This document shows, piece by piece, positions 10,951 to 22,204 of a DNA stretch of 64,000 nt. The notes under the pieces are model-generated. The model was given only the letters and a program-made list of their open reading frames with translations, made no database searches and was not told the origin of the DNA. Source of the stretch: Dactylonectria macrodidyma (lineage: Eukaryota; Ascomycota; Sordariomycetes; Hypocreales; Nectriaceae). How positions within the stretch are numbered: the stretch's first letter is position 1; every line of letters begins with the position of its first letter. The translations under genes and the position numbers were made by a program. The DNA lies in NCBI GenBank assembly GCA_020744425.1, contig JAGMUV010000014.1, forward strand, positions 372,001-436,000. The letters are read 5' to 3'.

Positions 10951-13900
10951 CTAAGTCCACTTCACCTCCGTCCATCCCTTGATGTTAGCCTCCCAGCTCT
11001 TCACAAGCTGGGTCAGTGCATCATCGCTGACGACAGCTTGGATATCCTCCCCATCTTCGAAAATCCACTGCCGAGCTGCAGATTCGAAATCCCTGCCAGA
11101 AATCTGCTGTTTCAGCTTTCCGATCCAAGCCTTGCCGTCATTCAGCGCTGACTCGGCCGTGGCAAGTAGGGCCTTGAGCTGTGCGACAACATCCTTGGGA
11201 AGGTTGCTGTTCCCAGAGCGATCGCGCTCTTTCTGTCGTTCATTGGCAGCGAGTATCCACTGCACTGCCTGCTTCGTTGCGTCCGCTGTGTCCCGGAATA
11301 TAGCCACAGCATGCATTGAGCTGAGCGAGCTGATTTGAGTAGCAGCACTAGAATTCTCTTCCAGGGCAATCACAGAGCCAAGTGTCTCTATGGCAGCCTT
11401 GATACCGTCTACGATGTGATTGAAAACATCAGGAACAGTGGCTGGTCGGCCCATTTCTGTGGTGAAGGGAATTAACGTGGTTAGCAAGCTGATGGTATCA
11501 AAGTAGATTGCCTCTGGCTGGGTCGTGTCCGACTTAGGGCCATTGAGGAACTTAGTAAACGAGTTGCTTAGTTGACTAAGCATCTCGAGGATGAAGGTCT
11601 GCTCGGGGATGGCTGCGGCTGCTGATGCTTTGTAAACTGCGGGAGGTTTGTAGGTCAGAACCTCGTGGAACGCCTCAGACAGGAGGGAGAGGTGAGCTCG
11701 ACGGTTCTGGTACTTGATTAGCAACCATGCTTAAAGTATGGTGATGCGATGCAGCATACTGTAGGCGGTGGGCCGATCCTCAGACGAGTATAGACAATCG
11801 GCCGGGAACTACAGTCCCATGAAGGAAACGAGCCATAATCGATGACCTCGTTCAACTCAACATCGTCGGTCACCTCAGCTATGAGAAACCATTAGTACAC
11901 ATAGACAGCTGTAGTTCAGTGTGTTGCCTACCATATCGATCATCCTGGAGTACCTCGGCAAACCTTTGCCCGACTATTCTCTCCGTCCTGGTTTCTTCCA
12001 CAAGACTCATTGCCCTAGTGCAGCTCCATCTAAGCGCCTCGATGTACCGAGGAATATCGATTACGCTCCCATAGCTGCTCGACTCAAAGGCATCGATGAG
12101 CCGTCTAGGCATCCGAAGCTTCAGTGACACGCTGTAGTGAGTATGAAGTAGCTCCATCAGCTCCCATCCCCAGGTGTCATTTGGTGCAATAATGGAAGGG
12201 GAGATTGTGGAGAGGCGATCGTAGAATATCGGGGCGAGAGAGTCCATGATGGTGCGCTTCACACCGAGGGTTTCCCAGATCTCGCGTGCCCGCGGAGCTG
12301 CGCCAAGGAAAATATGTAGCTGGACAAGAAGAAGAGAGATGTTGCCGTGTTTGGGGGTGAGAGGGAGTTGGTGCTCCAAGATCAAGGCGGCCCGGATGAG
12401 AGGCGAAAGGGAGACGGGAGCGTTGGAGCTGTCGGTCGATGGAGGGAATGCCGACTGGATGTTGCAAAGCGCGATCAGAACAGCAAGGTCTGGCTTAATT
12501 TCAGCTTCGATTGCTGCGTGTATAGATGCAAGCTCCACCAGGGATTGGTAGAGCTCGAGAGTGCCCTTGGCGACGGTGGCGAAACATGGTCCAGGAGAGC
12601 TGGAGTCGATCTCCTCATCGGTAACAATGCACTTCCTCAAAGGCTTCTCGCCAGGAATAGTGACATACATCGAGGGGCAGGTTGCAGCGAAGTACTGTAG
12701 TTTAAAGGACAGAGTCCGTATCCGAGCGGAATGGAGTTCATTCTCGTTATCATCTGCCAGCTGTGGCGCGAATTCATAGGCAAGGTACTTCAATGCCGGC
12801 GGATCAAGTCGCTCCACAAAACCCTTGATGTCATCAAAACATGCGGCATTGGACCCTTGGTCTTGGACATAGTGGATGAGCTCTTTTAGTCGCAACGAAG
12901 CAGGCTGGCCATCAGCGAGGTCATCGCTATCGTTTGATGTAAGGTTGAACGCGGCTGAGGCCCGAGCAAGGATAATAATTCGCTTGTAAATGGGCGGCAG
13001 GTTGGGAATCTTGACGAACTTCAAAAGAAGGTCTTGGACGGTCTCTTGAGTGCTGTCGCATGGTCAGCTGGACGAAGTATAGTAAAACTAGGGCGACATA
13101 CTTGGGATCGACAGACTTGATCTGAGCGGCAGCATCAATGAACTGTCTCCAGATAGACCAATCCGAAGCCATGAGATTAGGGTTACCATCCTCCTTTGTG
13201 GTCGACAAGCAGTCTTTACAGAGTCGGTAGATGGCTTCCGAGTCACCGTCTCGCTGGTGCTTTGCAAGCGTCCTGATGACCAGCTCTTTGCGTCCTAGTT
13301 GGAATTGCACCAACGGGCAAAACACAGGACTGGACATGAGCTTCTCAAAGTCGTCGCTGGTCCCGTGTCGCTCAATAATGTCGTAAAGAAGTAGAATCTC
13401 CTCTTCGGACTGGATGCTTCTCGGTTGCGGCTTGGCAGCCTCGTCTCCCTGTGCGGATTGTGTCTGGTAGTGGGGTGAGCTGGATTCCATGAGGCTAGAT
13501 CCCGTCAAGGTCAGGCGAGTATACTTACCTGTTCTGCCAGCTGTGCAGCTCTTTGGATCTGTTTGAGAGCCAACATTCCATATAGCTTCTTCTTCTCCGG
13601 AGGCGATTGACCGCTTGTCTGGATCGGAGGTCAGCTTGAACCAGGTGCGTAGTCGCACACCATGGACTTACCGCCAACATGTGAGTGATGACAATATTCC
13701 AAAACATGAAGGATCTTTCTTGCGGGAAAGACCTGTCGAGGATCGCTGCAATCTAAATCTCATTTCAGCCCCAGGCATCGTCACCGCAGGCAGTCCGCGT
13801 CTCATACCTGCTGCGCGCTGACTAGGTCCCAGTGCAGCAAACACGACTCCAAGCACCGGGTGCCCGCGATCTTGTCCTTGGGCGCCGCCTTTACGAGCCG

Positions 13901-14320
13901 GGCCCTCAGCGTGCCCAGGGTCTCGGAGAAGTCGTCCGGGCCGTTGCCTAGGCCCTGCGACGCCCACTCGAGCAGGTCGATGCCGTCGACATCCTTGACG
14001 ACGGTGCCATCCTTGACATATTGCGCCACGGCCGCTACCGCCGCGAACTTTGCGCCCGGGTCATCCAGCTGGCTCTCCGCACAGACCTTGACTATCTATA
14101 GCGTCATGGTTTCCCGTCAGTTCAACCGGCCATTACCACAAAGGAAAAAAATAAAAGCCGTTGGGATGGTTGCTGTTGAACGGACCTGATAGTACTGGTC
14201 ATTGTGTGTCCGGGCTCGCTTCTCAGCCAGGCGGATGACGACAGCCCAGTTCCCGTCGCTGAAGGCGGACTGCAGCTGGAGGTCGACGCCGTTCCTGAGA
14301 GAGGGCCGTTGGCGATTCAT
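10951..14320 (-). CDS. N-acetyltransferase B (NatB) complex auxiliary subunit, Mdm20/Naa25 type
   Basis: This non-catalytic subunit anchors the Naa20 acetyltransferase to ribosomes and acetylates proteins starting Met-Asp/Glu/Asn/Gln. The N-terminal exon (start 14320) reads NGVDLQLQSAFSDGNWAVVI followed by RLAEKRART, characteristic of the TPR-like start of this family. The next exon continues ESQLDDPGAKFAAVAAVAQY. A middle segment with CFDDIKGFVERLDPPALKYL is also typical. At least six exons are seen. The last intron, near 11720-11745, joins RIGPPPT to NRRAHLSLL, and the gene ends at 10951. Total length is about 1000 residues, as expected for the family. Loss in yeast affects mitochondrial inheritance and actin. 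No sign of damage. Confidence 0.85.
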
Positions 14321-14879
14321 TTGCTCGGGTCGCCTTTCGTCGCCAGGGGTGGGCTGTGTTGTAAGTTGCTTTCACGCGATGAGAGCTTGGTGCTGCTGGC
14401 GAATATTTGGAGGGGTTCAAATTGAGCTAATGTGGGGTCAATCTTGGCGGGGCTGCGAATTTGTGGCGAGTGACGGATGAGCCACAGCGTGAGGAAGTTC
14501 CAGATGCGCAAATTTAGTTGGCTCCTTGGATGGGAATTGCTATGAGAGGGCGTCTTCTATGGTATACTGTGGTGTAAGAGGGGTTTCATTATCCGCAAGA
14601 TTCACGCCAGGGCCGCACTTCAATAATAAAGCTCGCATCCCCTAGCTCACGCTACGAGGAGAGGAATGCGTAGCCTCGGCTGTCAGTGTCATGCCCAATC
14701 CTGAATGCCCTGAGTCGGCCTCCTACGTCCAGCTCAAGGGCGCCGTAATAAATACACTATTGTACAAAATTTGTAGTACTTCACAAGGCGTCAAAAAGCA
14801 AGGCCCCAATATTACATCGCTGCCGTAGGCCTTCGACTGGTGTCTCGGCCCGGCCCGTCTCGTACCGATTCGCGTCGTT
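14321..14879. other. intergenic, mdm20 promoter and COX23 3' flank
   Basis: 559 bp between two minus-strand genes. It should contain the mdm20 promoter. Open frames here have no domain content. No TATA box or RNA gene was recognised. Confidence 0.4.
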
Positions 14880-15359
14880 TTAGAACCAAGAGCCGCTCTT
14901 CTTCTTGCGCTCGTCAGTCTATCGCATAATCAGCCTTCAATTCAATACCAGTGACCCGTTGGAGAAGCATACCCATGCCTGTTTACAATCGCGATACGCC
15001 CTGCCCAGCAATTAGCACCCCCACGCCATTCCGCTACCCGGTCGGGGCTACCCACTGGAAGTATTCGCCGCACATGGCCTTGTCGCCGTTGTTCCGGAAG
15101 AGACACTTGTAGCTTCGCTGCGCAGCCTCTTGGCACGGGTCGTAATACTCGCTCTTCGACTTGCTGTTGCAGACGTCAGCTGCTTCCGTTCGTGCTGAGG
15201 AGTACGAATTGTGGGGGATGGCCCTTACGACTCGAACTTGCGGCGGCTTTCGTCGGACCAGGCAGCGGAATTGTCCTCTGCTTTAGAGACCGTGCTGGCT
15301 CCCGAGGCAGACTTGGCAGCCTTGGTTTCCTTGGACTCTGTTGATTCTTGGGAGGACAT
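14880..15359 (-). CDS. twin CX9C mitochondrial protein, COX23 type
   Basis: A small gene of four exons: 15229-15359, 15056-15163, 14973-15000 and 14880-14918 (minus). The exons total 306 nt, 101 residues and a stop. All three introns have GT...AG borders and preserve frame; the third exon is only 28 nt. The protein has a hydrophilic N-terminus ([13 protein letters not shown]) and then two helices with CX9C motifs. The first is [11 protein letters not shown] (after YYDP) and the second CGEYFQAYRDC, followed by KQAW. This twin CX9C arrangement marks intermembrane-space proteins imported by Mia40 and oxidised to a disulfide hairpin. DPC at the first motif and YFQAYRDCK at the second fit Cox23, a cytochrome c oxidase assembly and copper-homeostasis factor. 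A different CHCH protein is possible but less likely. Confidence 0.82.
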
Positions 15360-15606
15360 GGTGGAGGATTTCGGAGGTTGAGGAGGCTGGAGCTAGATTC
15401 TCCCGATGCGACTGTTGGAGGATGAAGTCATGATCGGCAGAATATCGGCTACCAGGAGCTCGCTCATATGAAGGCGCAACTCAACTCCAACTCCTGCTCT
15501 TCATTTTACTGAGTTTTAGGGAGGAGTAATCACATGTCTTTCTGTTTTAGTGATACAATTCCACAATACCACTCCAATAGAGCTCTGTGGAGCTCATTCA
15601 TAACCC

Positions 15607-17014
15607 TCACCAGAAACCATCGCTCTCCCACCTCTTCCTCTGTCCCCGTGTACTGTCCAACAACCCAGCTCTCGCCCGCTCAATCTTGCGCGTCGTTTCC
15701 TTGCTACAGCACAGGCCGACATCGAATTCTTTTAGATCGCTATCACCGATTGTGGCCAGCGCAGCTAGTCCGAGGTATGAGTGGTACATGTCGGGAGGGC
15801 CGCCAACGGCCTTGGAAAACCCACCGATACGATGTTGCGTAATATCAAGGATGTATCGCCGTGACGGTGGGACGTTGATGACAGAAGAGTTACCGAGCAT
15901 CTAGAAATGTCGTCAGCATTTTCCTATTAGTATAGATAGTTCGTATGAGCCATACCTCGAGCGTTCCGGCTACCCACCAGCAGTAGCACGTATCAGCCTT
16001 TTTGTTCCATCGCCCATTGAACCCCACATGGCCTAATTCTCCCTCCCCAACCGCTGATTCGATGAAGTTTTCTTCTACCTCATCCTCCTCTTCCTCCTCG
16101 ACCATATATCGAAACTGCCGAGAGGCTAGGAACTGGAACAGGCCTTCGCGGTTAGGGATGCCTTCTTTGAGTGCGTTTTGAGTTTGTGGGGGGATGCTGG
16201 AATCTAGAGGACGGTCAAGGAGTGAGAGTGCTCCGATAGCGCAGTAAGCGTATCCCGCTGGAAGGTGTCAGCGCTTGTGGGTTCGCCGATGGAGTGATCA
16301 TACCATGAGATTCATGCTGCGACGACTCTGCAACTCCTCCGTCATAGGTCTGTGAGTGTTAGGTCCGGCTTCTACCATCTTGGGAAATATGACGGGAAAT
16401 CTTACCTGTCCACGTCGGACATGTGCCACCATCTCATCCACGTCAACGTCTTCAACCCACCCCTCATCGCCCTCCTGTACATCGCCCCTCAACATCCAGC
16501 GAATGCCGCTAGCTAGATAGCTGTGCCGCATATCTCTTCCACCGACGGTCTCTCCATCCCAGATGTTCTGACCAAAGCTGCCGTCTTTTCTCTGAAGCCC
16601 GCGCATCCACCGCAGCAGCTTTACGCGGTCCACGCCCGCAAACGCGGCTCGCTCCTCATCCTCGCCGTCGGCGGCCATGCCCAGCAGGACCAAGGCGAAG
16701 AAGCTGGCAGCCAAGTTTGCGGTGCCCTTGGAGGCGTCCTGGCCCGCGTACGAATGCGTGGAGCTGCCGCAGAAGCCGCCATCTGGGTGCTGCAAGCTGA
16801 GGACCCAGCGGCGGATGGCGGCGCGATCCGCCTGGGTCAGCGGCACCGAGAGGAGGTCCAGGGCGGAGATGGTGAAGCAGGCAAAAGTGAGCCGGGTCGA
16901 GTCGTAGGCTGTGTACGGGGAGGGGAGAAAGGTGCTGTGGCATCGCTGCCAGTACTTGATGTGGCGCTGCTTGTCGAGGGCGGGAGGTTCCTTTGAGTCT
17001 GTGTTGTCTGCCAT
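15607..17014 (-). CDS. geranylgeranyltransferase type I beta subunit (CDC43/Cdc43)
   Basis: Catalytic beta subunit that attaches geranylgeranyl to CaaX proteins such as Rho1 and Cdc42, together with the Ram2 alpha subunit. Start 17014 (MADNTDSKEPP) is the first Met of the exon and begins the family N-terminus HIKYWQRCHSTFLPSPYTAY. Prenyltransferase repeats are visible (LQHPDGGFCG, LQRKDGSFGQ, HAGYAYCAIGALSLL, then DITQHRIGGFSK and PPDMYHSYLGLAAL), containing the Cys and His of the zinc site. Introns are placed at about 16348-16406 (in-frame RGQ to TYDGG) and 16258-16303 (SH to AGY), with another near 15900-15955. An acidic insert (EEEEEDEVEE) lies between repeats. Reads as intact. Confidence 0.9.
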
Positions 17015-17932
17015 GGTGGCGACCTAGGATGGATTATGGGTTGCAAATATATTGACGGATTGTCTGTAAAGAGGGATGACTGAGTACGTGTTAATGAAAA
17101 TGAGGGTTGGAATTAAGGTGCTGAGTTGATGCAAGATTCGATGACAACCTAGGGTTGATGGATGTCCTAGGTACAACTCAGGACCCAGATCTCCAGGACC
17201 CCACGTTGGTCAACAGCTCTAGGTAGCTCCAGGTCCAAGCAAGTCAGCCCCCTCTTGTCCCGCAACGCCACACTTAGAGCTTCCAGCCACAGGGGGTCCC
17301 TTCTTAGCTAAGAGCTGTTCCGCTAGAAGTGATTCGTCAAATCCCGCGATTCCGAGTACCAAAAAGGCTGGCGAAAACTAGACGGGCAGATCCGACCAGG
17401 GGGAAAAATGAAATAAAAATAAAATAAAAATAACAGGGGTGGGCACGCGGCATGTGACGTGACGCAACGCAATGACCCTGCAACGTGTAGTTAGGTGTCG
17501 TCTAGTGCGGTAGCAGATGCGCCTCGTTTTCTCGTTGAGGGGGGGGTCACTTGCAGCTTTGCGACCTACAAACAGCAAAGTGGCTCTCGAAAACAGCAAC
17601 GTGTTGTAGAAGAGGAGTCTCCTACTATGTGAGTGTGACCAACAAACCTAGCTGCACACTCCTCCTACCCAACGTGGTACACTCTCTTTTCCATCCATCG
17701 CCTTCTGCCTGTCTCCCCCTTCTTTGAGACTCGGGTCGGACCCCTACAGGCACCCAGCCAGTCCGACTCTCGCTCCTTTCGCGAGGCCTCACGCGCCAGA
17801 TCGAGACGACCACATAAGGTAGCCTTAGTTCTGCCCACGACTCGACGCACCGTCGAAAACAATCTCTTCCCCGCAAACGGCGACTCTCTTCTCCCTCTGC
17901 CACAGTTGCATCTTCTCCCATCAACCGCAACC
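17015..17932. other. divergent promoter region of CDC43 and ILM1
   Basis: 918 bp between two divergently transcribed genes, so it holds both promoters. It contains the A/T-rich repeat at 17404-17433 and a CT-rich leader just before ILM1. No coding potential was recognised. Confidence 0.5.
17404..17433. repeat. AAAAT-type simple repeat
   Basis: A 30-bp run made of A-tracts separated by single T (AAAAT/AAAT units, one interrupted by G) in the shared promoter of CDC43 and ILM1. Such poly(dA:dT) tracts typically exclude nucleosomes; that role is inferred here. Confidence 0.5.
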
Positions 17933-18692
17933 ATGGCGCTCATCTCGGCAAAAACTATCATCACCTCCGTGTCCCTCTTCCACGTCACCATCGCCTACTT
18001 CTTCCTAACCAACCCGAGCTCCGTCGACAACCAGGCTCTCGTCTTCATCCTCGGCGAGAGCATGGGCATGGTACGTATTATATTCTGCGCGTGATTGCCT
18101 TCATCAAGCCCAAGGCCACTAGCTAACCAACCTGTCTATCGCTACGTCTAGCCCGACGCTCCAGGATTCGATATCCAAAGCCCCCAGCTCGCCTTCCTCG
18201 CCGCCATCCTCATCTTCATCGGCTTCAGCGATCTCGTGTCGTTGTCCATGCCCGACGAAGTCTGCCTAATCTTCCACTGGGGAACCCAAGGTGTGTAAGC
18301 TTTCTGCATCCTCCCTCCCCGAACCCCTCCCCCTCTTCGTCAACTCGAAACGCCCAACCTTATGCGACGCTCACACACTAACAAAACTCTCGCCAACAGC
18401 ACCGCTCCGATTCCTCCTCTCCCTCGTCTTCACCTTCTACGTCTACCTCTTCGGCCCGTCGTCTCCTGTCTACAACACCACCTCGCGCAGCCACTTCTCC
18501 CATCCGAGCTCACACAACCCATCCTACGTCCCCGCTGGCTGGGGCGGCGACGCCCTCAAGAACCGCCTATTCTTCACATTCATGTTTGTCGAGATGATGA
18601 CCTGGTTCTGGATCTGGGTCACCCTGCGCGAGGAGCGAGACAACATTCTCCAGAGGAAGTCGAGGCGGCGAAGCAACTCCCACACGATGTAG
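17933..18692 (+). CDS. ILM1-family membrane protein
   Basis: Three exons (17933-18070, 18152-18290, 18400-18692) with GT...AG introns give 570 nt, 189 residues. The protein has several hydrophobic segments (IITSVSLFHVTIAYFFL; LAFLAAILIFIGFSDLVSL; FLLSLVFTFYVYLFG; FFTFMFVEMMTWFWIWVTL) and a basic, Ser/Arg-rich tail. The pattern, including FSDLVS and the E-S-M-G-M/P-D junction, matches fungal Ilm1 (increased loss of mitochondrial DNA), an ER/membrane protein of unclear biochemical role. The start is the ATG at 17933 (context AACCATGG). A TTG-initiated upstream extension is not needed. Confidence 0.85.
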
Positions 18693-19273
18693 AGCTCGCT
18701 TTTCCATTTACAAGTGTTTGGGATGTGATTATTGTCTAGCATACGGGTATACGAGGGAGATACGCACACTCTTCCATTTTGGGTCGGTTAGCGCATGAGG
18801 GAACCGGTAGGGTATGGACATGTGCCAGGCTTGGCATCATGGCTTCAACTGTTCATCTGGATATACTGTTGATTATCACGATCAGACGCGGCGTCAATGT
18901 CAATGGGGCTGTAAATTTTTTTTCCCTTGAGCAACTCAAGCATTACTCTCTTACTGTATCCATGATCAGATATACGCAACGCGCCTGTGTGTCCATCCAA
19001 GGTACCAACTATACATCCAACCAACTCGCACAAGCAGTGGTGACCAAAATATTTTGTTCATAAGGGGCCACATGAAGAAGCGAAGCAGATAGAAGAAGAT
19101 ATACACTACACGGTGACTGGCACCGGAGAAATTGTTCAAGAACCCCCCATCGTAAAAATATATCCACTTCCCAAAGTCCCAGCTTGCTAAGAATCGTTAT
19201 TCTTTCATCAAGTCGTTGAACCCTTATCCATATCTCCTCCAAAACCGGTCAGCCTTCGTGGCTAGTGCCCTTC
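18693..19273. other. intergenic between convergent ILM1 and kinase genes
   Basis: 581 bp holding the two 3' ends. No domain-bearing frame or RNA gene was seen. Confidence 0.4.
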
Positions 19274-22204
19274 TCAGGCAGCCGCCTTCTCTGCACCCGC
19301 CGCGGGTGTTGCTGTATTAGCATTAGCTATTGTTGACGCATCGCTGTCAGCCTCGTGCTCCTCCTTCGGGGCACTGAGCATGAACGATGCAGTTGTCGGT
19401 GCTGTCTCATCTTCTTCAAAGATCTGCTCCTCAATCTTTTCCCCGGGTCCGCCAATCACCGGGCTAAACACTTCAACCTCTTCAACCTCCTCTTCTTCCT
19501 CCTCATTTACGCCTTCATCCTCTTCTTGAATTGTTACTTCCCCAGATCGGCGCCCTAATCCAGACGCACTCGCGCTACGAGAATGCGATCCGGATCCGCC
19601 ATTTCGTTGGTTATTTTGCGGCGCGCCAAAATTCAGCGTTGGACCCTTGAACAGGTTTCTCTTGCGCTTAGCGAACATTACGCCGGAAGAAAAAGGATTG
19701 GGAGACCCCGGTGCTTGCGACGGTCCTCCGGACGGCATTCCTTCATTGAAGATGTTCAGAGGAGGCGGCGTGGCTCGCACTAGGCGGATATTCGATGGGA
19801 ACGACACGGCGGTGGGCGTCGCCGGAAGTACCTTGACAGAGTGGTGAGGTGACTGCCCTCGCTGCATCGGCGTTTTAGACATTGAAGCCGAAAAGGATGC
19901 CGCAGAACTCGTGGATGATGCCTTTGAATGCGAATGGTGATGGTGGTGGATTGACCGAACCGAAGACACCGAAGACGAGGTCGACTTCCGTCCCCGCAAA
20001 CCAGCAGATGACCGCCTCATGGTAGACCGCGGTGTGAGTGGTGAAGGGGAGAGCGATTGCCGCTTATACGACTGGCTACTTATCCGTGGAGTCGGCTGAG
20101 TCGGTGAAGCTAAGGACGAAGGCACTGCTCCAAATCCGTTGGTTCCAACCTGAAGTTGAGCATGTCCCTTGGCAGCGTGGCCATTAGCTACCACTCCCTT
20201 GGGAAGACCCGCCGTTGGCTGAATCCGTGGTGAGCCCGAGGCTGGATACTTGCTCGTCTGAGGTCTTGAGCCGTCCTCCTTGCTGCTAATACCGCTACCT
20301 TCTTTCTTGTGAAGATCCGGCGTGCTTCGGCTCGTTTGTCGTTGGTGTCCTCTCTTCCTCCTTGTTGTGTTCTCGATAAACCAATGTGTCCAGTTTTTCC
20401 AGTGAGAGATGATGGCCTGGCTCGGTTTTCTCTTCGGCTTCTGCGTTGTATCATGGCTTGACTGGTGCGAGCCGTTCGATTCGAGGGCGTTGGATGTGGT
20501 GACAAGATGGAGAGTGGACCCTCGAGACCGAGCACTACGAATGAGCCCTTCTTTAGGTGGTGGAATGGGCCTTCGCTGGCGAGATGTTGAAACAGATCGT
20601 ATGGAGTCCTTGTCAATAGGAGGGGGAGGATGGTCACCATCCGCATTTGCGCCACCGGGTTCCTTGCCGACCTCCAGCAGCTGAGGGAGATCCACGACAT
20701 AGTCCGAATAATGCGCGCTTCTCCTTTTGCTTCTGCCGCGACCCTGTGACTTGGAATGCTCAAGCTTGATGAACTGTTGTGTCAAGCCCCCATCCTCATC
20801 CACGTCGTGTAAAATTGGAGCTATCCGTTCCAGGCGACTTGACGCGGCAGAAAGGCGACGCAGACTCCGGTTCTCGATTTCCCTTTCCCTCCGCTTCTTT
20901 TCTCTCTTCACCGCCTTGCGCTGCTCCTTTTCGAGGAGTAAAGCCCACCAGCCAGCCAAAGCATCGCACTTCTGCGCTATGACGCTTTCAATTACAGAAT
21001 CTATGTTGACTCCTGCGCTCCGCATTCTGTGTAGACAATCCTTCTCCAAAGCAGTTGCGAATGGTGCCGTCGGCTTGATATCGAGGATAGCGCGCTGAGC
21101 TGGCGCATGCTCTGCGAGGAAAGGGTGAGCAAGAACGTCGGGCAAACTTGGGCGCAACAGGGGCCTCTTGGACAGGAGTGCCTTGATCAAAGGCACTGCG
21201 TCGGGGGGTAGGTGATCTGGGTATTTTGGCTCTTCGGAAAGAATTTTAGTCCGGGTCACATTATCGTCGTCGTCGTCGAATGGCAGCTCTCCGCAAAGAA
21301 GAGCGTAGAGAATAATTCCCAAGCTCCATACATCTACCTTTTCGCCAGCGTACCTCTCCCCTTTGAGCATTTCGGGTGCTGAATAGCAGATGGTGCCACA
21401 AAAGGTCTGGAGATGGTTGGTTCTGCCCTCATACTCTCGTGTAAACCCAAAATCCACCAATTTGACGTTTTCATGCGTGTCGAAGAGGATGTTCTCGAGC
21501 TTCAGATCGCGATGGACGCATGAGTGATTATGTACGTAGCTGACAGCACCGACGAGCTGAGCAAAGATCTTTTGAACTTTCGGAACCGGTAACGGCCCAT
21601 GTTCGAGGAGGTGATTGTAAAGTTCATCGCCTAGCATGTGTTAGCAGCGGTCAAGAGACCGGGACGGTGGGGCCACCAGTACCAGCGCAGTATTCAAGCA
21701 CCATCCAGACCATGTTCTCCGTCACAATGACTTCGTATAATCTCGCAATATGTGGGTGGATAAACTGTCGGTGGTGGTGGATCTCGCGCGCGAGGTTGGA
21801 GTCGCCTTTGTTGGCTGACTTGAGAACGACCTAGTAGTTGATTAGACTCGAGCAGCGCGTGGACAATGCATGGAGGCATTGACTGACCTTGGAGCCATTG
21901 GTGAGTTTGTGGGAGGCCAAGTAAACTTTTCCGAAGGAGCCCTTTCCGATCAAACGGCCGAGTTGGTAGCTACCAACGGACTTGAGGTCCTTGCCGGCGA
22001 ACTCACTGTGAACAAGAATTAGTTAATTCCCCAGCAAAGGAAGTTGTGAAAGGGATAGAAAAAAAAGGGCTTACTCGAGAAGTTCCTGGTATGAACGGGC
22101 AAGCTGTTGCGGCATGAAACATCAGTATGTGAACACGTCCAGTTCGTCAGGCAACGCACCTTAGCCTTGCGTCCCAGCTCGGCCTGCCCCTTTGCGGCCT
22201 GCAT
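19274..22204 (-). CDS. CAMK-type serine/threonine protein kinase with long disordered tail
   Basis: Start at 22204 (MQAAKGQAELGRK). Short exons follow (LARSYQELLDE, then the glycine loop GRLIGKGSFGKVYLASHK, then VVLKSAN with the ATP-site Lys), and then one large exon from about 21637. Catalytic motifs are complete: HRDLKLEN, DFGFTRE, CGTICYSAPEML and DVWSLGIILYALLCGELPF, so the kinase should be active. About 500 residues follow, rich in Ser/Pro/Arg with acidic stretches (EEEEEEVEEVEVF) and a His-rich run, predicted disordered. The kinase core resembles the fungal CAMK/Snf1-related group, closest in my judgement to yeast YPL150W- or Kin4-like kinases. The exact orthologue is uncertain. No frame breaks were found. 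Confidence 0.85.
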
